Below, piece after piece: positions 7,155 to 14,820 of a DNA stretch of 36,900 bases. This stretch comes from Pseudomonas quercus (lineage in GTDB: Bacteria > Pseudomonadota > Gammaproteobacteria > Pseudomonadales > Pseudomonadaceae), in contig NZ_JAAVJI010000021.1 in NCBI RefSeq assembly GCF_012033695.1, positions 1 through 36,900 of the forward strand. Reading direction: 5' to 3'. Under the pieces are notes generated by a model. That model was not told the origin of the DNA, did not search any database, and saw only the letters and a list, made by a program, of their open reading frames with translations. The position numbers and the translations under genes were made by a program. Position 1 is the first letter of the stretch; each line of letters begins with the position of its first letter.

Positions 7155-7188
7155 CCTATGTTTGATAATGTCCTTTATCATACATAGG
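7155..7188. other. dif-like recombination site candidate
   Basis: CCTATGTTTGATAA and TTATCATACATAGG are 14-bp inverted arms with one mismatch around a 6-bp spacer (TGTCCT). The inner part, GATAA-N6-TTATC, has the 11-6-11 layout and ATAA/TTAT inner ends of XerC/XerD sites. There is no T-run, which argues against a terminator. It lies 370 bp before the partition array, a sensible place for a multimer resolution site. The two arms are more alike than in a normal dif. Confidence 0.45.
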
Positions 7189-7559
7189 GGCTGTAAACGC
7201 TCCTGAAGCGAGAATGGCCTTTAGCCACTAGGAGATGATGCTCCCTGGCGACCCTTCGTAGTGAGATATTTCCGGGTACAAACAGCCTTCTGCTCCAAAG
7301 CGTCGCCTTGCGCGCACACAATCGCGCCCATAATGGTTACTGCCGGTCGGTGCAAGCTTGTAACCATGCCTCTGCACCAGGGGATTAGTCCCACCTGTTA
7401 CATCGCAAAGCCCCCTCCCCTCCTTCACCTTTCGATCTGGCTTGAGCTACAGCCAGTGGTTATCGACTGTCAGATAAAGCAGTCCTTGCGAGCTTGGCCC
7501 CACACCCTAATAGGCAAGATAGCTACGCTTGACCCGAGCGAGTTCAGTCGAGCCGTAAT
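7189..7559. other. Intergenic DNA before the partition cassette
   Basis: No gene is convincing here. It holds an 8-bp inverted repeat (ATGGTTAC 7333-7340 and GTAACCAT 7360-7367) around an AAGCTT centre, and otherwise looks like spacer. Confidence 0.4.
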
Positions 7560-7706
7560 GATATCTAAAGATATCTAAAGGCATCACAAGCTATCTTTTT
7601 GGTATCTAAAGATATCACTTGATATTTTATGGATAGCTAGTAGGATGCACTGAAAGCTATCCAAAGGTATCAAAAGATAGCCATAGATAATTTTAGATAT
7701 CTTGAG
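7560..7706 (+). repeat. Phased 10-bp repeat array, likely parS and par operator
   Basis: About twelve decamers of the form GRTATCNAAA start at 7560, 7570, 7580, 7590, 7601, 7611 and 7621, then, after a gap, at 7656, 7666, 7676, 7686 and 7696. The spacing of 10 bp (once 11) puts every copy on the same face of the helix, as expected for a ribbon-helix-helix centromere-binding protein. The array ends 8 bp before parA. TTGATA (7619) and TAGGAT (7641) at 16-bp spacing could be the par promoter inside the array, giving self-repression. Confidence 0.75.
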
Positions 7707-7714
7707 GTACTAGA

Positions 7715-8398
7715 ATGCCTACCATTCCTTTTATTAGTCCCAAGGGCGGTGTGGGTAAAACCACGTCCTGCCTAGCCGTAGCAACGCAACTGGCAGCTAG
7801 AGGCGTTGGTGTAACTATCATTGATGCTGACCCCAACTACCCGATAGCAAAGTGGGCAGCAGGTGGTAATTGTCCTTCGGATTTGACAGTCGTCTCAGGT
7901 ATCACCGAAAACAACATTGCAAGCAAGATTCGGGAAGCCGCACACGCAGATCCTTTTGTGATCGTAGATCTAGAGGGGACAGCGGCTAAAATTGTGGTGC
8001 TTGCTTTGCAAGAAGCGGATTTCGTAGTGGTGCCAATGCAAGGCTCCTTGTTAGATGCCGAACAAGCGGGGAGAGCTGTCTCGCTGATACACGACCAGGA
8101 ATTGGCAATGAGGCGTCACCTGCCTGATTACAGCTTGCCGTACTCAATCCTACTTACGCGTACGCCTCCTGCATATCAGACCAGGACGATGTCTAACCTT
8201 CGTCGAAGCTTGGCAGAAAGAGAAATTCCCGTGTTCGAAACGGCGATGACAGAGCGCGAAGCCTTCCGTGCGATGTTCTCCTTCCAAAGTCCCCTTGAAG
8301 GGTTGAGTCCGTCAGAAGTACCAGGCGTAGACAAAGCCATTGCTAATGCTGAGGCTTTCGCGGCAGAACTCGTATCCAAATTAGGCACAGGTGTGTAA
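7715..8398 (+). CDS. parA: ParA-family partition ATPase, 227 aa
   Basis: Residues 8-17 (SPKGGVGKTT) are the deviant Walker A loop of ParA/MinD ATPases. It is followed by a Walker A' strand with IDADPN (about 37-42) and a Walker B strand with VIVDLEG (about 88-94). The 227-residue length without an N-terminal HTH fits the short ParA (type Ib) class, where the partner does the operator binding. Such ATPases move plasmid copies apart on the nucleoid. The start follows the decamer array directly and the next gene is the small DNA-binding partner, so this is a complete par cassette. Confidence 0.9.
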   Translation: MPTIPFISPKGGVGKTTSCLAVATQLAARGVGVTIIDADPNYPIAKWAAGGNCPSDLTVVSGITENNIASKIREAAHADPFVIVDLEGTAAKIVVLALQEADFVVVPMQGSLLDAEQAGRAVSLIHDQELAMRRHLPDYSLPYSILLTRTPPAYQTRTMSNLRRSLAEREIPVFETAMTEREAFRAMFSFQSPLEGLSPSEVPGVDKAIANAEAFAAELVSKLGTGV

Positions 8399-8402
8399 TC
8401 GA

Positions 8403-8732
8403 ATGACCACGGATAAGCGCGTAGACCCTTTTGCCAACCTGGGCAGTTTCAAACCCAAAGGTGATAGCCAAAGGCCAACCAATACTGAGGTTATCGAAAA
8501 GATATCTAAAGATAACAATTTCCCATCAAGGGAAGCGAGCGAGTCCAAAGCGCCTAAGCGCACGCGTTTCAACTCGGGAGAACCCAAAAAGCAGTTGAAT
8601 ATCAAGGTCACAGAGTCGTGCCACCAGCGCTTCTATGAAATGGCAGAAAGCAGGGGCATAAGGGTGCTTGGAGATTTGGTGAATCTGGCCCTTGATGCGC
8701 TGGAACAGCAGGGCCGGAAGGATTCACATTGA
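8403..8732 (+). CDS. ParB-like centromere-binding protein (ribbon-helix-helix), 109 aa
   Basis: A flexible, charged N-terminal half is followed by a C-terminal RHH-like domain (about residues 62-103: KKQLNIKVTESCHQRFYEMAESRGIRVLGDLVNLALDAL). The strand KQLNIKV should insert into the major groove. This is the usual build of partners of short ParA proteins. The ATG at 8403 is 4 bp after the parA stop; a GTG at 8391 would overlap parA. Two copies of the decamer bound in the centromere lie within its own coding sequence (8501-8520), which may allow the protein to act on its own gene. Confidence 0.75.
   Translation: MTTDKRVDPFANLGSFKPKGDSQRPTNTEVIEKISKDNNFPSREASESKAPKRTRFNSGEPKKQLNIKVTESCHQRFYEMAESRGIRVLGDLVNLALDALEQQGRKDSH
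8501..8520 (+). repeat. Two partition decamers inside the parB-like gene
   Basis: GATATCTAAA (8501-8510) is identical to the first copies of the array upstream of parA and is followed in phase by GATAACAATT. It encodes the KISKDN part of the flexible N-terminal region. Confidence 0.6.
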
Positions 8733-8783
8733 GTAGCTCCAGCTGGACGTATTTGATGATACAGAGATGATGGGCGCCCAAGA

Positions 8784-9020
8784 TTAGCTAGTGGATTCAG
8801 CTCGATAGCGCTCAGGGTACAGGATGTGCAGCTCGGTGATTTCTCCATCAAAGAGGCGGCAGAGGTTTTCGGCCAATGCGGTGGACGCACGTTGTTCGCC
8901 TCTTTCCACTCGTGAGAGATTTCCCGTATCTGTCCTATCTGCCCCAGTAGCAGCGAGGCGATCGGAAACCTCTGCCAGGGTCCAGCCTTTAGCAATTCTA
9001 GCTTTCTTTAGCGGTGTCAT
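8784..9020 (-). CDS. XRE-family HTH regulator, 78 aa
   Basis: A small helix-turn-helix protein: KKARIAKGWTLAEVSDRLAAT then DTGNLSRVERGEQ is the classic Cro/CI helix 2-3 pattern. The ATG at 9020 places the HTH at the very N-terminus; a GTG at 9047 would add nine residues and bring the start nearly onto the operator at 9051, so it is less likely. Neither has a clear ribosome binding site. It is divergent from the self-cleaving repressor at 9138, like a phage Cro/CI pair, and both probably read the shared operators at 9051 and 9098. Confidence 0.75.
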   Translation of the reverse strand: MTPLKKARIAKGWTLAEVSDRLAATGADRTDTGNLSRVERGEQRASTALAENLCRLFDGEITELHILYPERYRAESTS

Positions 9021-9050
9021 AGGTGCGGCCTGCGTAGTGAATATCACGAA

Positions 9051-9069
9051 TTCTGCGATTAACGCATAA
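9051..9069. promoter_or_regulatory. Operator 1 (TGCG-N5-CGCA)
   Basis: TTCTGCGATTAACGCATAA is a 19-bp near-palindrome. It lies just upstream of the leftward XRE gene and is one of four sites sharing TGCG-N5-YGCA. Confidence 0.7.
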
Positions 9070-9097
9070 CCAATTCAAGCAAAATTTGCGAATACAA

Positions 9098-9116
9098 CTT
9101 TGCGTTGAGCGCACGA
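9098..9116. promoter_or_regulatory. Operator 2 (TGCG-N5-CGCA)
   Basis: TGCG (9101-9104), five bases, CGCA (9110-9113). It lies 22 bp before the repressor ATG, so binding here would give autoregulation. Confidence 0.6.
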
Positions 9117-9137
9117 CGCCAGGAAAATCTGTGTCCT

Positions 9138-9785
9138 ATGGACATAGGTCAAATCATAAGAAACGCACGTAAGGCGAAAAGGCTTTCTCTAGAGGAGCTC
9201 GCCCACAGAATCGGTTCAGATTCAGGAAACCTTTCACGTTTTGAGCGCGGTTTGCAGGGTACAACCCCTGAAAAGCTAAAGCTCATTATGGCCGCGCTCG
9301 ACATCCAGCTCACTGCTCAGCAGCAAATGGAAACGGTTCTTTACTCAGATCCCAATAACGTTTCTGGCGCCCGTCAGCCTATACGCGAGCCTCGTGAGTT
9401 TCCCCTAATCAGTTGGGTTGAAGCCGGGGAGGTGACTGAGTCGCCTGGGAAAATCGGAGAGAATCATAGGATGATACAGTCGACAGAAAACGCAGGATAT
9501 GGCGGGTACTGGCTAACCGTTAACGGACATTCAATGACGTGTACTGGTAACCCAAGCTTTCCTGAGGGGTCCTTGATTCTCGTAAAGCCCGATGCTGACG
9601 TAATCAACGGAAAATACTATGTCGTTGAGATGCTTGATTCCGGCGACAAGACCTTTAAGCAGTATGTAGAGGACGCGGGATATCGCTATCTCCGACCTCT
9701 TAATGAAAAATATAGGACCATCGAAATCGATGGAAACTGTCGATTTCTTGGACGGGTAGTAGACGCACGAATGTCCGGTTTATAA
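9138..9785 (+). CDS. LexA/CI-type self-cleaving repressor (XRE HTH + peptidase S24), 215 aa
   Basis: Residues 1-60 are a Cro/CI helix-turn-helix (RNARKAKRLSLEELAHRIG, SDSGNLSRFERG). The C-terminal half is an S24 peptidase: the cleavage site is Ala96-Gly97 (SWVEAGEV), the nucleophile Ser132 (NGHSMT) and the general base Lys171 (SGDKTF), 39 residues after the serine as usual. Proteins of this build bind operators as dimers and cut themselves when RecA filaments form. The ATG at 9138 is chosen because the HTH begins there; the longer frame from 9105 would run through operator 2. Matching operators in front of the transfer operon suggest it represses conjugation. Confidence 0.85.
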   Translation: MDIGQIIRNARKAKRLSLEELAHRIGSDSGNLSRFERGLQGTTPEKLKLIMAALDIQLTAQQQMETVLYSDPNNVSGARQPIREPREFPLISWVEAGEVTESPGKIGENHRMIQSTENAGYGGYWLTVNGHSMTCTGNPSFPEGSLILVKPDADVINGKYYVVEMLDSGDKTFKQYVEDAGYRYLRPLNEKYRTIEIDGNCRFLGRVVDARMSGL

Positions 9786-9832
9786 GCATCCGAGCCTACC
9801 CCTAGCCACTTTTTCCACCCATTTCCATCCCC

Positions 9833-9858
9833 AAAGCCCGCTAAGCGGGCTTTTTTTT
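9833..9858 (+). terminator. Rho-independent terminator after the repressor
   Basis: AAAGCCCGC-TAA-GCGGGCTTT followed by a run of eight T (9851-9858). It separates repressor transcription from the transfer promoter that starts 16 bp further on. Confidence 0.85.
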
Positions 9859-9873
9859 GTCCTAAATTTGCAC

Positions 9874-9901
9874 TTGACGCAGAAAGGATCCTGCGCATAA
9901 T
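9874..9901 (+). promoter_or_regulatory. Promoter of the transfer (virB) operon
   Basis: TTGACG (9874-9879) and CATAAT (9896-9901) are 16 bp apart, a good sigma70 promoter. The first gene downstream is virB1 at 10177, leaving a leader of about 270 nt. Confidence 0.7.
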
Positions 9902-9907
9902 GCAGCC
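9889..9907. promoter_or_regulatory. Operator 3, overlapping the -10 of the transfer promoter
   Basis: TGCG (9892-9895), CATAA, TGCA (9901-9904): the same layout as operators 1, 2 and 4 with one base changed. It covers the -10 hexamer, so binding would block RNA polymerase. Confidence 0.55.
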
Positions 9908-9911
9908 ATAG

Positions 9912-9930
9912 TTCTGCGATTAGCGCAGAA
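9912..9930. promoter_or_regulatory. Operator 4, perfect palindromic arms
   Basis: TTCTGCGATTAGCGCAGAA has 7-bp perfect arms around ATTAG and is the best copy of the set. It lies just past the likely transcription start of the transfer operon. Confidence 0.75.
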
Positions 9931-10081
9931 ATCTGCTGGATAGATACCGGCTTTTCCAAGGCAGCGATGAGTCGGCCGCAACGGCTCAGAGGGTTGGCAA
10001 CTGGCCCAGGGTGCGCAGCGTAAAGCCCCGAACAAGTTTTCTGACGGACAGGGTCGCGGTCAGAACTACGGTTTTATGCCT

Positions 10082-10150
10082 CTCGATCCTCCAATATGGT
10101 GGGTCGAGTGGTTTCACCAAATGGCCTTGCTGCAAGACCATTTGGGAAAC
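10082..10150 (+). promoter_or_regulatory. Two strong hairpins in the virB leader RNA
   Basis: Hairpin A: CTCGATCC (10082) pairs with GGGTCGAG (10101-10108). Hairpin B: GTTTC-CCAAATGG-CTTG, a 3-nt loop, then CAAG-CCATTTGG-GAAAC (10111-10150), 17 base pairs with two small interruptions. They end 27 nt before the virB1 ATG. No U-run follows, so translational control, mRNA stability or attenuation are more likely than termination. Confidence 0.6.
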
Positions 10151-10176
10151 CTTCCAAAAACCAAAAGGAACCAGCA

Positions 10177-10896
10177 ATGCTCACCACCAGTGCCTTCCTG
10201 GCCCTGGCTATGCAATGCGCTCCCTCGATACACCCCGCCACGCTTTCCCCCATCGTCAAAACAGAATCCTCCTTCAATCCCTGGGCTATCGGTGTCGTCG
10301 GCAAAGTGTTGCCGCGACAACCGCAGAACCGGGACGAAGCACTGTTGGCGGTGAAAAAGCTGGTAGGGGAGGGCGCCAATTTCAGCATTGGCCTTGGCCA
10401 GATCAACCGGCAGCATTTCGATGTCAGCCACCCTGAAACCGTCTTCGAACCCTGCAACAACCTGCGCATGACCGCGCAAGTGCTCCAGCAGTGCTACACC
10501 GCTGCCGCTGAAGCTGATCCCGACCCGCAAGGCGCCTTGCGCAAAGCAATCTCCTGCTACTACAGCGGCAACCTCACACGCGGCTTTGAAGCTGAAGCCG
10601 ATGCAGGCGGTAGCAGCCATGTTCAACGCGTGCTGGCCAACGCAGACACCACCTCAGTGACAGTGCCCGCACTTGAGGCCGACTCATCCAGCAGCGCTCA
10701 GCTGCAACGCGCCCAGGCCCCCGCTACCGCCGTGCAACCTACCTTCGAAAGCTGGGACGTGTTGCGCCAGTACCCGCGTTACCTCGCACCGGCACCACAG
10801 CCGGTCACTGCTCCACCAGCTCCACCAGCTCCACCAGCTCCACCAGCTGCAACCCCGCAAGACCCCTCAACCACTCTTAAGGAAGATCAACAATGA
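10177..10896 (+). CDS. virB1: VirB1-like lytic transglycosylase, 239 aa
   Basis: The N-terminal domain is a goose-lysozyme-like transglycosylase: Glu30 in VKTESSFNPWAIG is the catalytic acid, followed by the SIGLGQIN motif (about residues 68-75) and a CYYSGN segment. It opens peptidoglycan locally so that the secretion channel and pilus can be built. The C-terminal ~70 residues are Pro/Ala-rich, with a 9-bp tandem repeat coding for PPA units near 10810-10848. AAGGAAC precedes the ATG at 10177; a longer frame would read through the leader hairpins. No strong signal peptide is seen. The stop overlaps virB2 (ATGA). Confidence 0.9.
   Translation: MLTTSAFLALAMQCAPSIHPATLSPIVKTESSFNPWAIGVVGKVLPRQPQNRDEALLAVKKLVGEGANFSIGLGQINRQHFDVSHPETVFEPCNNLRMTAQVLQQCYTAAAEADPDPQGALRKAISCYYSGNLTRGFEAEADAGGSSHVQRVLANADTTSVTVPALEADSSSSAQLQRAQAPATAVQPTFESWDVLRQYPRYLAPAPQPVTAPPAPPAPPAPPAATPQDPSTTLKEDQQ
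10810..10848 (+). repeat. 9-bp tandem repeat in virB1
   Basis: The unit CTCCACCAG recurs four times and codes for Pro-Pro-Ala. Length changes by slippage would keep the frame and only lengthen the Pro-rich linker. Confidence 0.7.
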
Positions 10897-11228
10897 TCAA
10901 ACGTACCCTTGCGCCTACCAAGGCCGAAATCGGCATCCTGCTGATCGCCGTAGCCTTGATGCCTGGCATTGCCTCCGCTGACTGGCTGGCCCCGATCCAA
11001 ACGTGGGGCACCAACATTCGCCTAGGCCTCTACGCCTTGGGCGGCACTTTGGGGCTGGGCTGCCTCATGTGGTCCGGTATCAATTGGCAGATTGCGCGTG
11101 CCACAGGTGACCGCTCTCATACGTTCATGGACTACCTGCAGCAAGTCGGCGTCCTGGTCGTTGTAGGTGGAACGATGGTTCTTGGCGCAGCGGCCTGGCA
11201 GGTGTTCGGCACCAGCGCACCGGCTTAA
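10893..11228 (+). CDS. virB2: VirB2-like major pilin, 111 aa
   Basis: A small hydrophobic protein: a signal-like first segment (IGILLIAVALMPGIASADW, cleavage near residue 30) and two further membrane helices (about 44-66 and 84-108) with a short polar loop, which is the VirB2/TrbC pilin plan. The pilin is stored in the inner membrane and polymerised into the conjugative pilus. It starts within the virB1 stop (ATGA at 10893), so translation is coupled. Place and size both fit. Confidence 0.85.
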   Translation: MIKRTLAPTKAEIGILLIAVALMPGIASADWLAPIQTWGTNIRLGLYALGGTLGLGCLMWSGINWQIARATGDRSHTFMDYLQQVGVLVVVGGTMVLGAAAWQVFGTSAPA

Positions 11229-11241
11229 TCAGGAGTCATCC

Positions 11242-11652
11242 ATGGCCGGTAATGAAGCCCTCAAAAAGGTGATTTGCGAGAGCTACAACGCAATGAGCCG
11301 GCCCGCGATGTTCTGGAACATACCCATCATGCCAATGGTGGGGTTGCTGATGGGAGGTTTGGTATTCGGCATTGCCGCTACCACCCTGCTGTCCTGGGTG
11401 TGGGGCCTGTTCGCCGCCGCACCGTTCCTGATAGCCCTCATCGCCTTGAGGGTCGTGGGCTTGATCGATCCCCAGTACCTGCGCCGTATTCGCTTTGCGC
11501 TGCGGCGCTTCAAAATGAACCGCAAGTACGGCAAGCCGTTGTTGCTGACTTCCTTCAATCCGCAATGGAGTAAATTCTATGGCGCGCGATTTTCACAAAA
11601 GCGTTATGCCCTCGAACGTGAAAGCGCCGCCGATGCGCTATCCGGTCCATGA
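11242..11652 (+). CDS. virB3: VirB3-like inner membrane protein, 136 aa
   Basis: AGGAG precedes the ATG at 11242. Two adjacent membrane helices (about residues 28-70) are followed by a basic stretch (RRIRFALRRFKMNRKYGKP). VirB3 anchors near the VirB4 ATPase and is needed for pilus assembly. At 136 residues it is longer than the usual ~100. Its last 24 codons overlap the start of virB4 by 74 bp, which explains the extra tail. The overlap suggests coupled synthesis of the two partners. Confidence 0.85.
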   Translation: MAGNEALKKVICESYNAMSRPAMFWNIPIMPMVGLLMGGLVFGIAATTLLSWVWGLFAAAPFLIALIALRVVGLIDPQYLRRIRFALRRFKMNRKYGKPLLLTSFNPQWSKFYGARFSQKRYALERESAADALSGP

Positions 11653-14125
11653 AAACATGGTGACGCTGGAAGGCAATTGCCTGGTCAGCCTGATCCAGCT
11701 CAAGGGAGTGTCCAGCGAAACCCGCAGTGACGACGAACTGATTCGCCTGTTCTACAACCTCAACCGCTACTTCCTGGCCATGGGCAAGAAGGAAGGCAAG
11801 CGCCTGATGCTGCAAACCTACGTGACCAAGACAGGCATTGAGCTGGACACGCAGTACACGTTGCCGCTGCCTGCTCTGCAGGACTTCGTGAACGCCTACA
11901 CCGCCCCCTTTCGGGACGGCACCTTCTATCAGGTCGGCTACAGCATTGCGCTGGTTCTGAAGTACCGCGAGCTGGACGAGGGCATCAAGGCCATGAGCGA
12001 CTTGCTGTCGCTTTCTCGAACCCTGCTGGCCGAGTATGACCCGGCTGTCATGGGTCTGGAGGAAAACGAACACGGCACGGTGCTCTCGCAGATCGGACGC
12101 TATTACAGCTTGTTGCTCAACGGCCATGAGAAAGACGTACTGGTCAGCGACACGCGGCTGGGTGATGCGATCATTGATAGCGTCACCAATTTTGATAACT
12201 ACGATTTTGTCGAGAACCGACCCAATCGCGGTGGCCAGCGTTTCGCAACGACCTATGACCTGCGCGACTATCCCAGCGGTGGCTCCTACCCTGGCATGTG
12301 GGATGAGGCCATCGAGCAGCAATTCGAATTCACCCTGGTGCAAACGTTTCTGTTCGAGGACCGCAACAAGGCCAAGGACAAATTCAAAAAGCACATTTCG
12401 GACTTGGGTTCTGTCGAAAAAGACTCCAGACAGACCCTGGAGCTTGAGAAGGGTATCGAGGCCATCACCTTGGGTGACAAAGCGTTTGGCCGGTATCACG
12501 CTTCCCTGATCGTCTACGGCAAAACCCCGGACGAAGCCATCGAGAACGGCACCACCATGCAATCGGTCTTCACGGTGCATGACTCCACCTTTGTGCGTTC
12601 GACCATCAGCAACGTCGATACCTGGTACACCCAGTTCCCTGGTGCAACTGAAGCCATGTACCCGATGATGAAATCGACTGAAAACCTGGCGTGTGGCTTC
12701 TCACTGCATGCCACTCCCACGGGTAAAGCCAAGGGCAACCCTATTGGCGATGGCACAGGCTTGATGCCTCTGCTGACCATCAACAAAGCCTTGTACGTAC
12801 TCAACCTGCATGACAGTCCACCGGGCCAAAACAACCTCGGTGAAATGCTGCCAGGTCATGCGTCGTTTACAGGCCAAACGGGGGTGGGCAAAACCACGGC
12901 GGTAGCCAGCGTGCTGACATTCCTTAGCCGCTTTGATCCGCTGGTTTTCTGCATCGATTACAACGAGTCGCTGAAACACCTGCTAAGTGCGTTAGGCACG
13001 TCCTATTACACCGTGCATCCTGGCCAATATACCGGGGTGAACCCGTTCCAGTTCCAGGACAGCCCCGGTTTACGGCAGATGTTGTTTGACCTGGTGCTGT
13101 GCTGCGCGGGCAAGAGTTCTGAAGCCGAGGAAAGGGAAATCAAGGATTCGATTGAGTCCGTGATGAAGAACAGCAACGTGCGCCATCGGGGTATGTCATT
13201 GCTGTTGCAGAACATACCCAATCGGGGAGGCAATTGCCTTCGCACCCGGCTTTCAAAATGGTGCCGCCTGGATGGGACCACACACACCGAAGGCCAATAT
13301 GCGTGGGTACTGGATTCCCCGGTCAATCAGTTCGATGCACAGAGCTACCGGCGCCTGGCCTTCGACTGCACGCAGCTGCTTAAAGCCGACTACGCCGAGA
13401 AGCATCCCGAGGTGATGGAAGCGTTTCTAAACACCCTGTTCTACATGAAGCGCGAAATGCACCAGGCGCGCCCCGGCAACCTGTTGCTGAACGTGGTGGC
13501 TGAATACTGGGCACCGTTGTCGTTCAAGAGCACAGCCGAGGCCATCCAGGAAGTCTTGCAGAGTGGCCGTATGCGCGGGGAAATCCTCATCATGGATACC
13601 CAGTACCCGGAGCAAGCCCTGAAGACGCCTTATGCACCGGCCATCATCCAGCAAATCATTACGCCCGTGTGGCTGGCCAACAAGCGGGCACAGCCGGAGA
13701 GCTACGCGAAGTTCGGTGTCACGGGCAAGGTGTTCGAGGCGGTGCGTGATATGGGCACGCTGAGCCGTGAAATGGTCGTTCAGCAGGGACACCAGACGGT
13801 GAAGCTGAAGATGGAACTGGAGGGGCCGCTGAAGTATTGGTTGCCGTTGCTCTCGGCCACTCAGAAGAACCTAGCCGTGGCAGAGCGCATTCGGCAACAC
13901 CTAGGTACTACCGATCCCCTGGTATGGGTAGACGCGTTCCTGGTCGCTGAGGCTGTACGGCAAGCGTTGAAAACTGAAGACCCCGCCGTGTGGCTGCCCG
14001 CCTATGAGTATGCACAGAGCCTGTGCAACGCCATGAACACCCGTGATGCGCAACGCTGGCTTCCAGGCTTTGCAGAGAAGTGGCGAGCCGTCCAGGAACA
14101 CAACCAAATGGAGATTGCATCATGA
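11579..14125 (+). CDS. virB4: VirB4-like secretion ATPase, 848 aa
   Basis: The largest conserved ATPase of the channel. The Walker A loop is GQTGVGKTT (about residues 431-439). The segment expected to be Walker B reads NVVAEYWAPL (about 637-646); in most VirB4 proteins the acidic pair is DE, so the first acid is replaced by Ala here. The DTQYPEQAL segment (about 660) fits the following conserved Gln motif. VirB4 drives pilin extraction and substrate transfer at the inner membrane. GGAG lies before the ATG. The start lies inside virB3 and the stop overlaps virB5. Confidence 0.93.
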   Translation: MARDFHKSVMPSNVKAPPMRYPVHENMVTLEGNCLVSLIQLKGVSSETRSDDELIRLFYNLNRYFLAMGKKEGKRLMLQTYVTKTGIELDTQYTLPLPALQDFVNAYTAPFRDGTFYQVGYSIALVLKYRELDEGIKAMSDLLSLSRTLLAEYDPAVMGLEENEHGTVLSQIGRYYSLLLNGHEKDVLVSDTRLGDAIIDSVTNFDNYDFVENRPNRGGQRFATTYDLRDYPSGGSYPGMWDEAIEQQFEFTLVQTFLFEDRNKAKDKFKKHISDLGSVEKDSRQTLELEKGIEAITLGDKAFGRYHASLIVYGKTPDEAIENGTTMQSVFTVHDSTFVRSTISNVDTWYTQFPGATEAMYPMMKSTENLACGFSLHATPTGKAKGNPIGDGTGLMPLLTINKALYVLNLHDSPPGQNNLGEMLPGHASFTGQTGVGKTTAVASVLTFLSRFDPLVFCIDYNESLKHLLSALGTSYYTVHPGQYTGVNPFQFQDSPGLRQMLFDLVLCCAGKSSEAEEREIKDSIESVMKNSNVRHRGMSLLLQNIPNRGGNCLRTRLSKWCRLDGTTHTEGQYAWVLDSPVNQFDAQSYRRLAFDCTQLLKADYAEKHPEVMEAFLNTLFYMKREMHQARPGNLLLNVVAEYWAPLSFKSTAEAIQEVLQSGRMRGEILIMDTQYPEQALKTPYAPAIIQQIITPVWLANKRAQPESYAKFGVTGKVFEAVRDMGTLSREMVVQQGHQTVKLKMELEGPLKYWLPLLSATQKNLAVAERIRQHLGTTDPLVWVDAFLVAEAVRQALKTEDPAVWLPAYEYAQSLCNAMNTRDAQRWLPGFAEKWRAVQEHNQMEIAS

Positions 14126-14799
14126 AAAAGCACGCAATGGCTTATGCGCTAAGCGCGGTCATGCTGGCTGGAGCGCTGCCAGCAATGGCAGCAGGTGTGC
14201 CCACCCTGGATGCGGTTACAGCTGCCATCCTGGAAAGCAACGCACTGGCCCAGGCCAAGCAGGCCCTGGCGGCACTAAACACAGCCAAGGATGCCATCCG
14301 CACGGCTGAGCAGCAGTACAGCCACTACAAAAGCATCGTGACGGGTAATGATAGACTGGGCGGCTTTTTGAACGATCCAGCGTTGAACAAGGTATTGCCT
14401 TTGGGTGGTTGGTCCGATGTTTACAGCACTGTGCAGGACATTGCGGGGTTGAGGCAGCGATACGGCCTGGTTTCGGATAACCCCAGCGTCCAGGCCAGAT
14501 TCGACCAGATGCTGGCAGCAGCGGACGCACTGGAGCGCAATTACAACGCAAGCACGCAGCGAATCAGCAATGCCGAGCAGCTACGAGCCAGGTTGGACCA
14601 GGTGGAGACACCGCAGCAGAAGGAAGACCTTCAGTTGCGCTATCAGCAGGAATTGATCGAGCAGCAGAACCAGCAGATGCGGCTGGCAAATATGAAAATG
14701 CTTCAGGATCAACAGGAAAAGATAGAAGATACAAAGCGAGCGCAAGATTTCAAAGACTACATGAGCGGTAAGACTACCGTGCGACCTCAATATGATTAA
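14122..14799 (+). CDS. virB5: VirB5-like minor pilin, 225 aa
   Basis: The ATG at 14122 overlaps the virB4 stop (ATGA). A clear signal peptide (MKKHAMAYALSAVMLAGALPAMAAG) is followed by a long helical protein rich in Gln and Glu, with coiled-coil character from residue 120 on, as in VirB5/TraC proteins that sit at the pilus tip and contact the recipient. The length of 225 residues is normal. It ends 21 bp before an AT-rich two-gene segment (eex-like and virB6). Confidence 0.85.
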   Translation: MKKHAMAYALSAVMLAGALPAMAAGVPTLDAVTAAILESNALAQAKQALAALNTAKDAIRTAEQQYSHYKSIVTGNDRLGGFLNDPALNKVLPLGGWSDVYSTVQDIAGLRQRYGLVSDNPSVQARFDQMLAAADALERNYNASTQRISNAEQLRARLDQVETPQQKEDLQLRYQQELIEQQNQQMRLANMKMLQDQQEKIEDTKRAQDFKDYMSGKTTVRPQYD

Positions 14800-14820
14800 G
14801 TGTAAATAGCACATTAGGGA

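Noticed and set aside
9098..9137. Extended start of the repressor at 9105
   Set aside because: The extra 11 residues overlap operator 2 and add nothing to the HTH fold.
11555..12580. Long minus-strand frame of 341 codons opposite virB4
   Set aside because: It mirrors virB4 codon use, has no ribosome binding site or recognisable family, and virB4 is certain.
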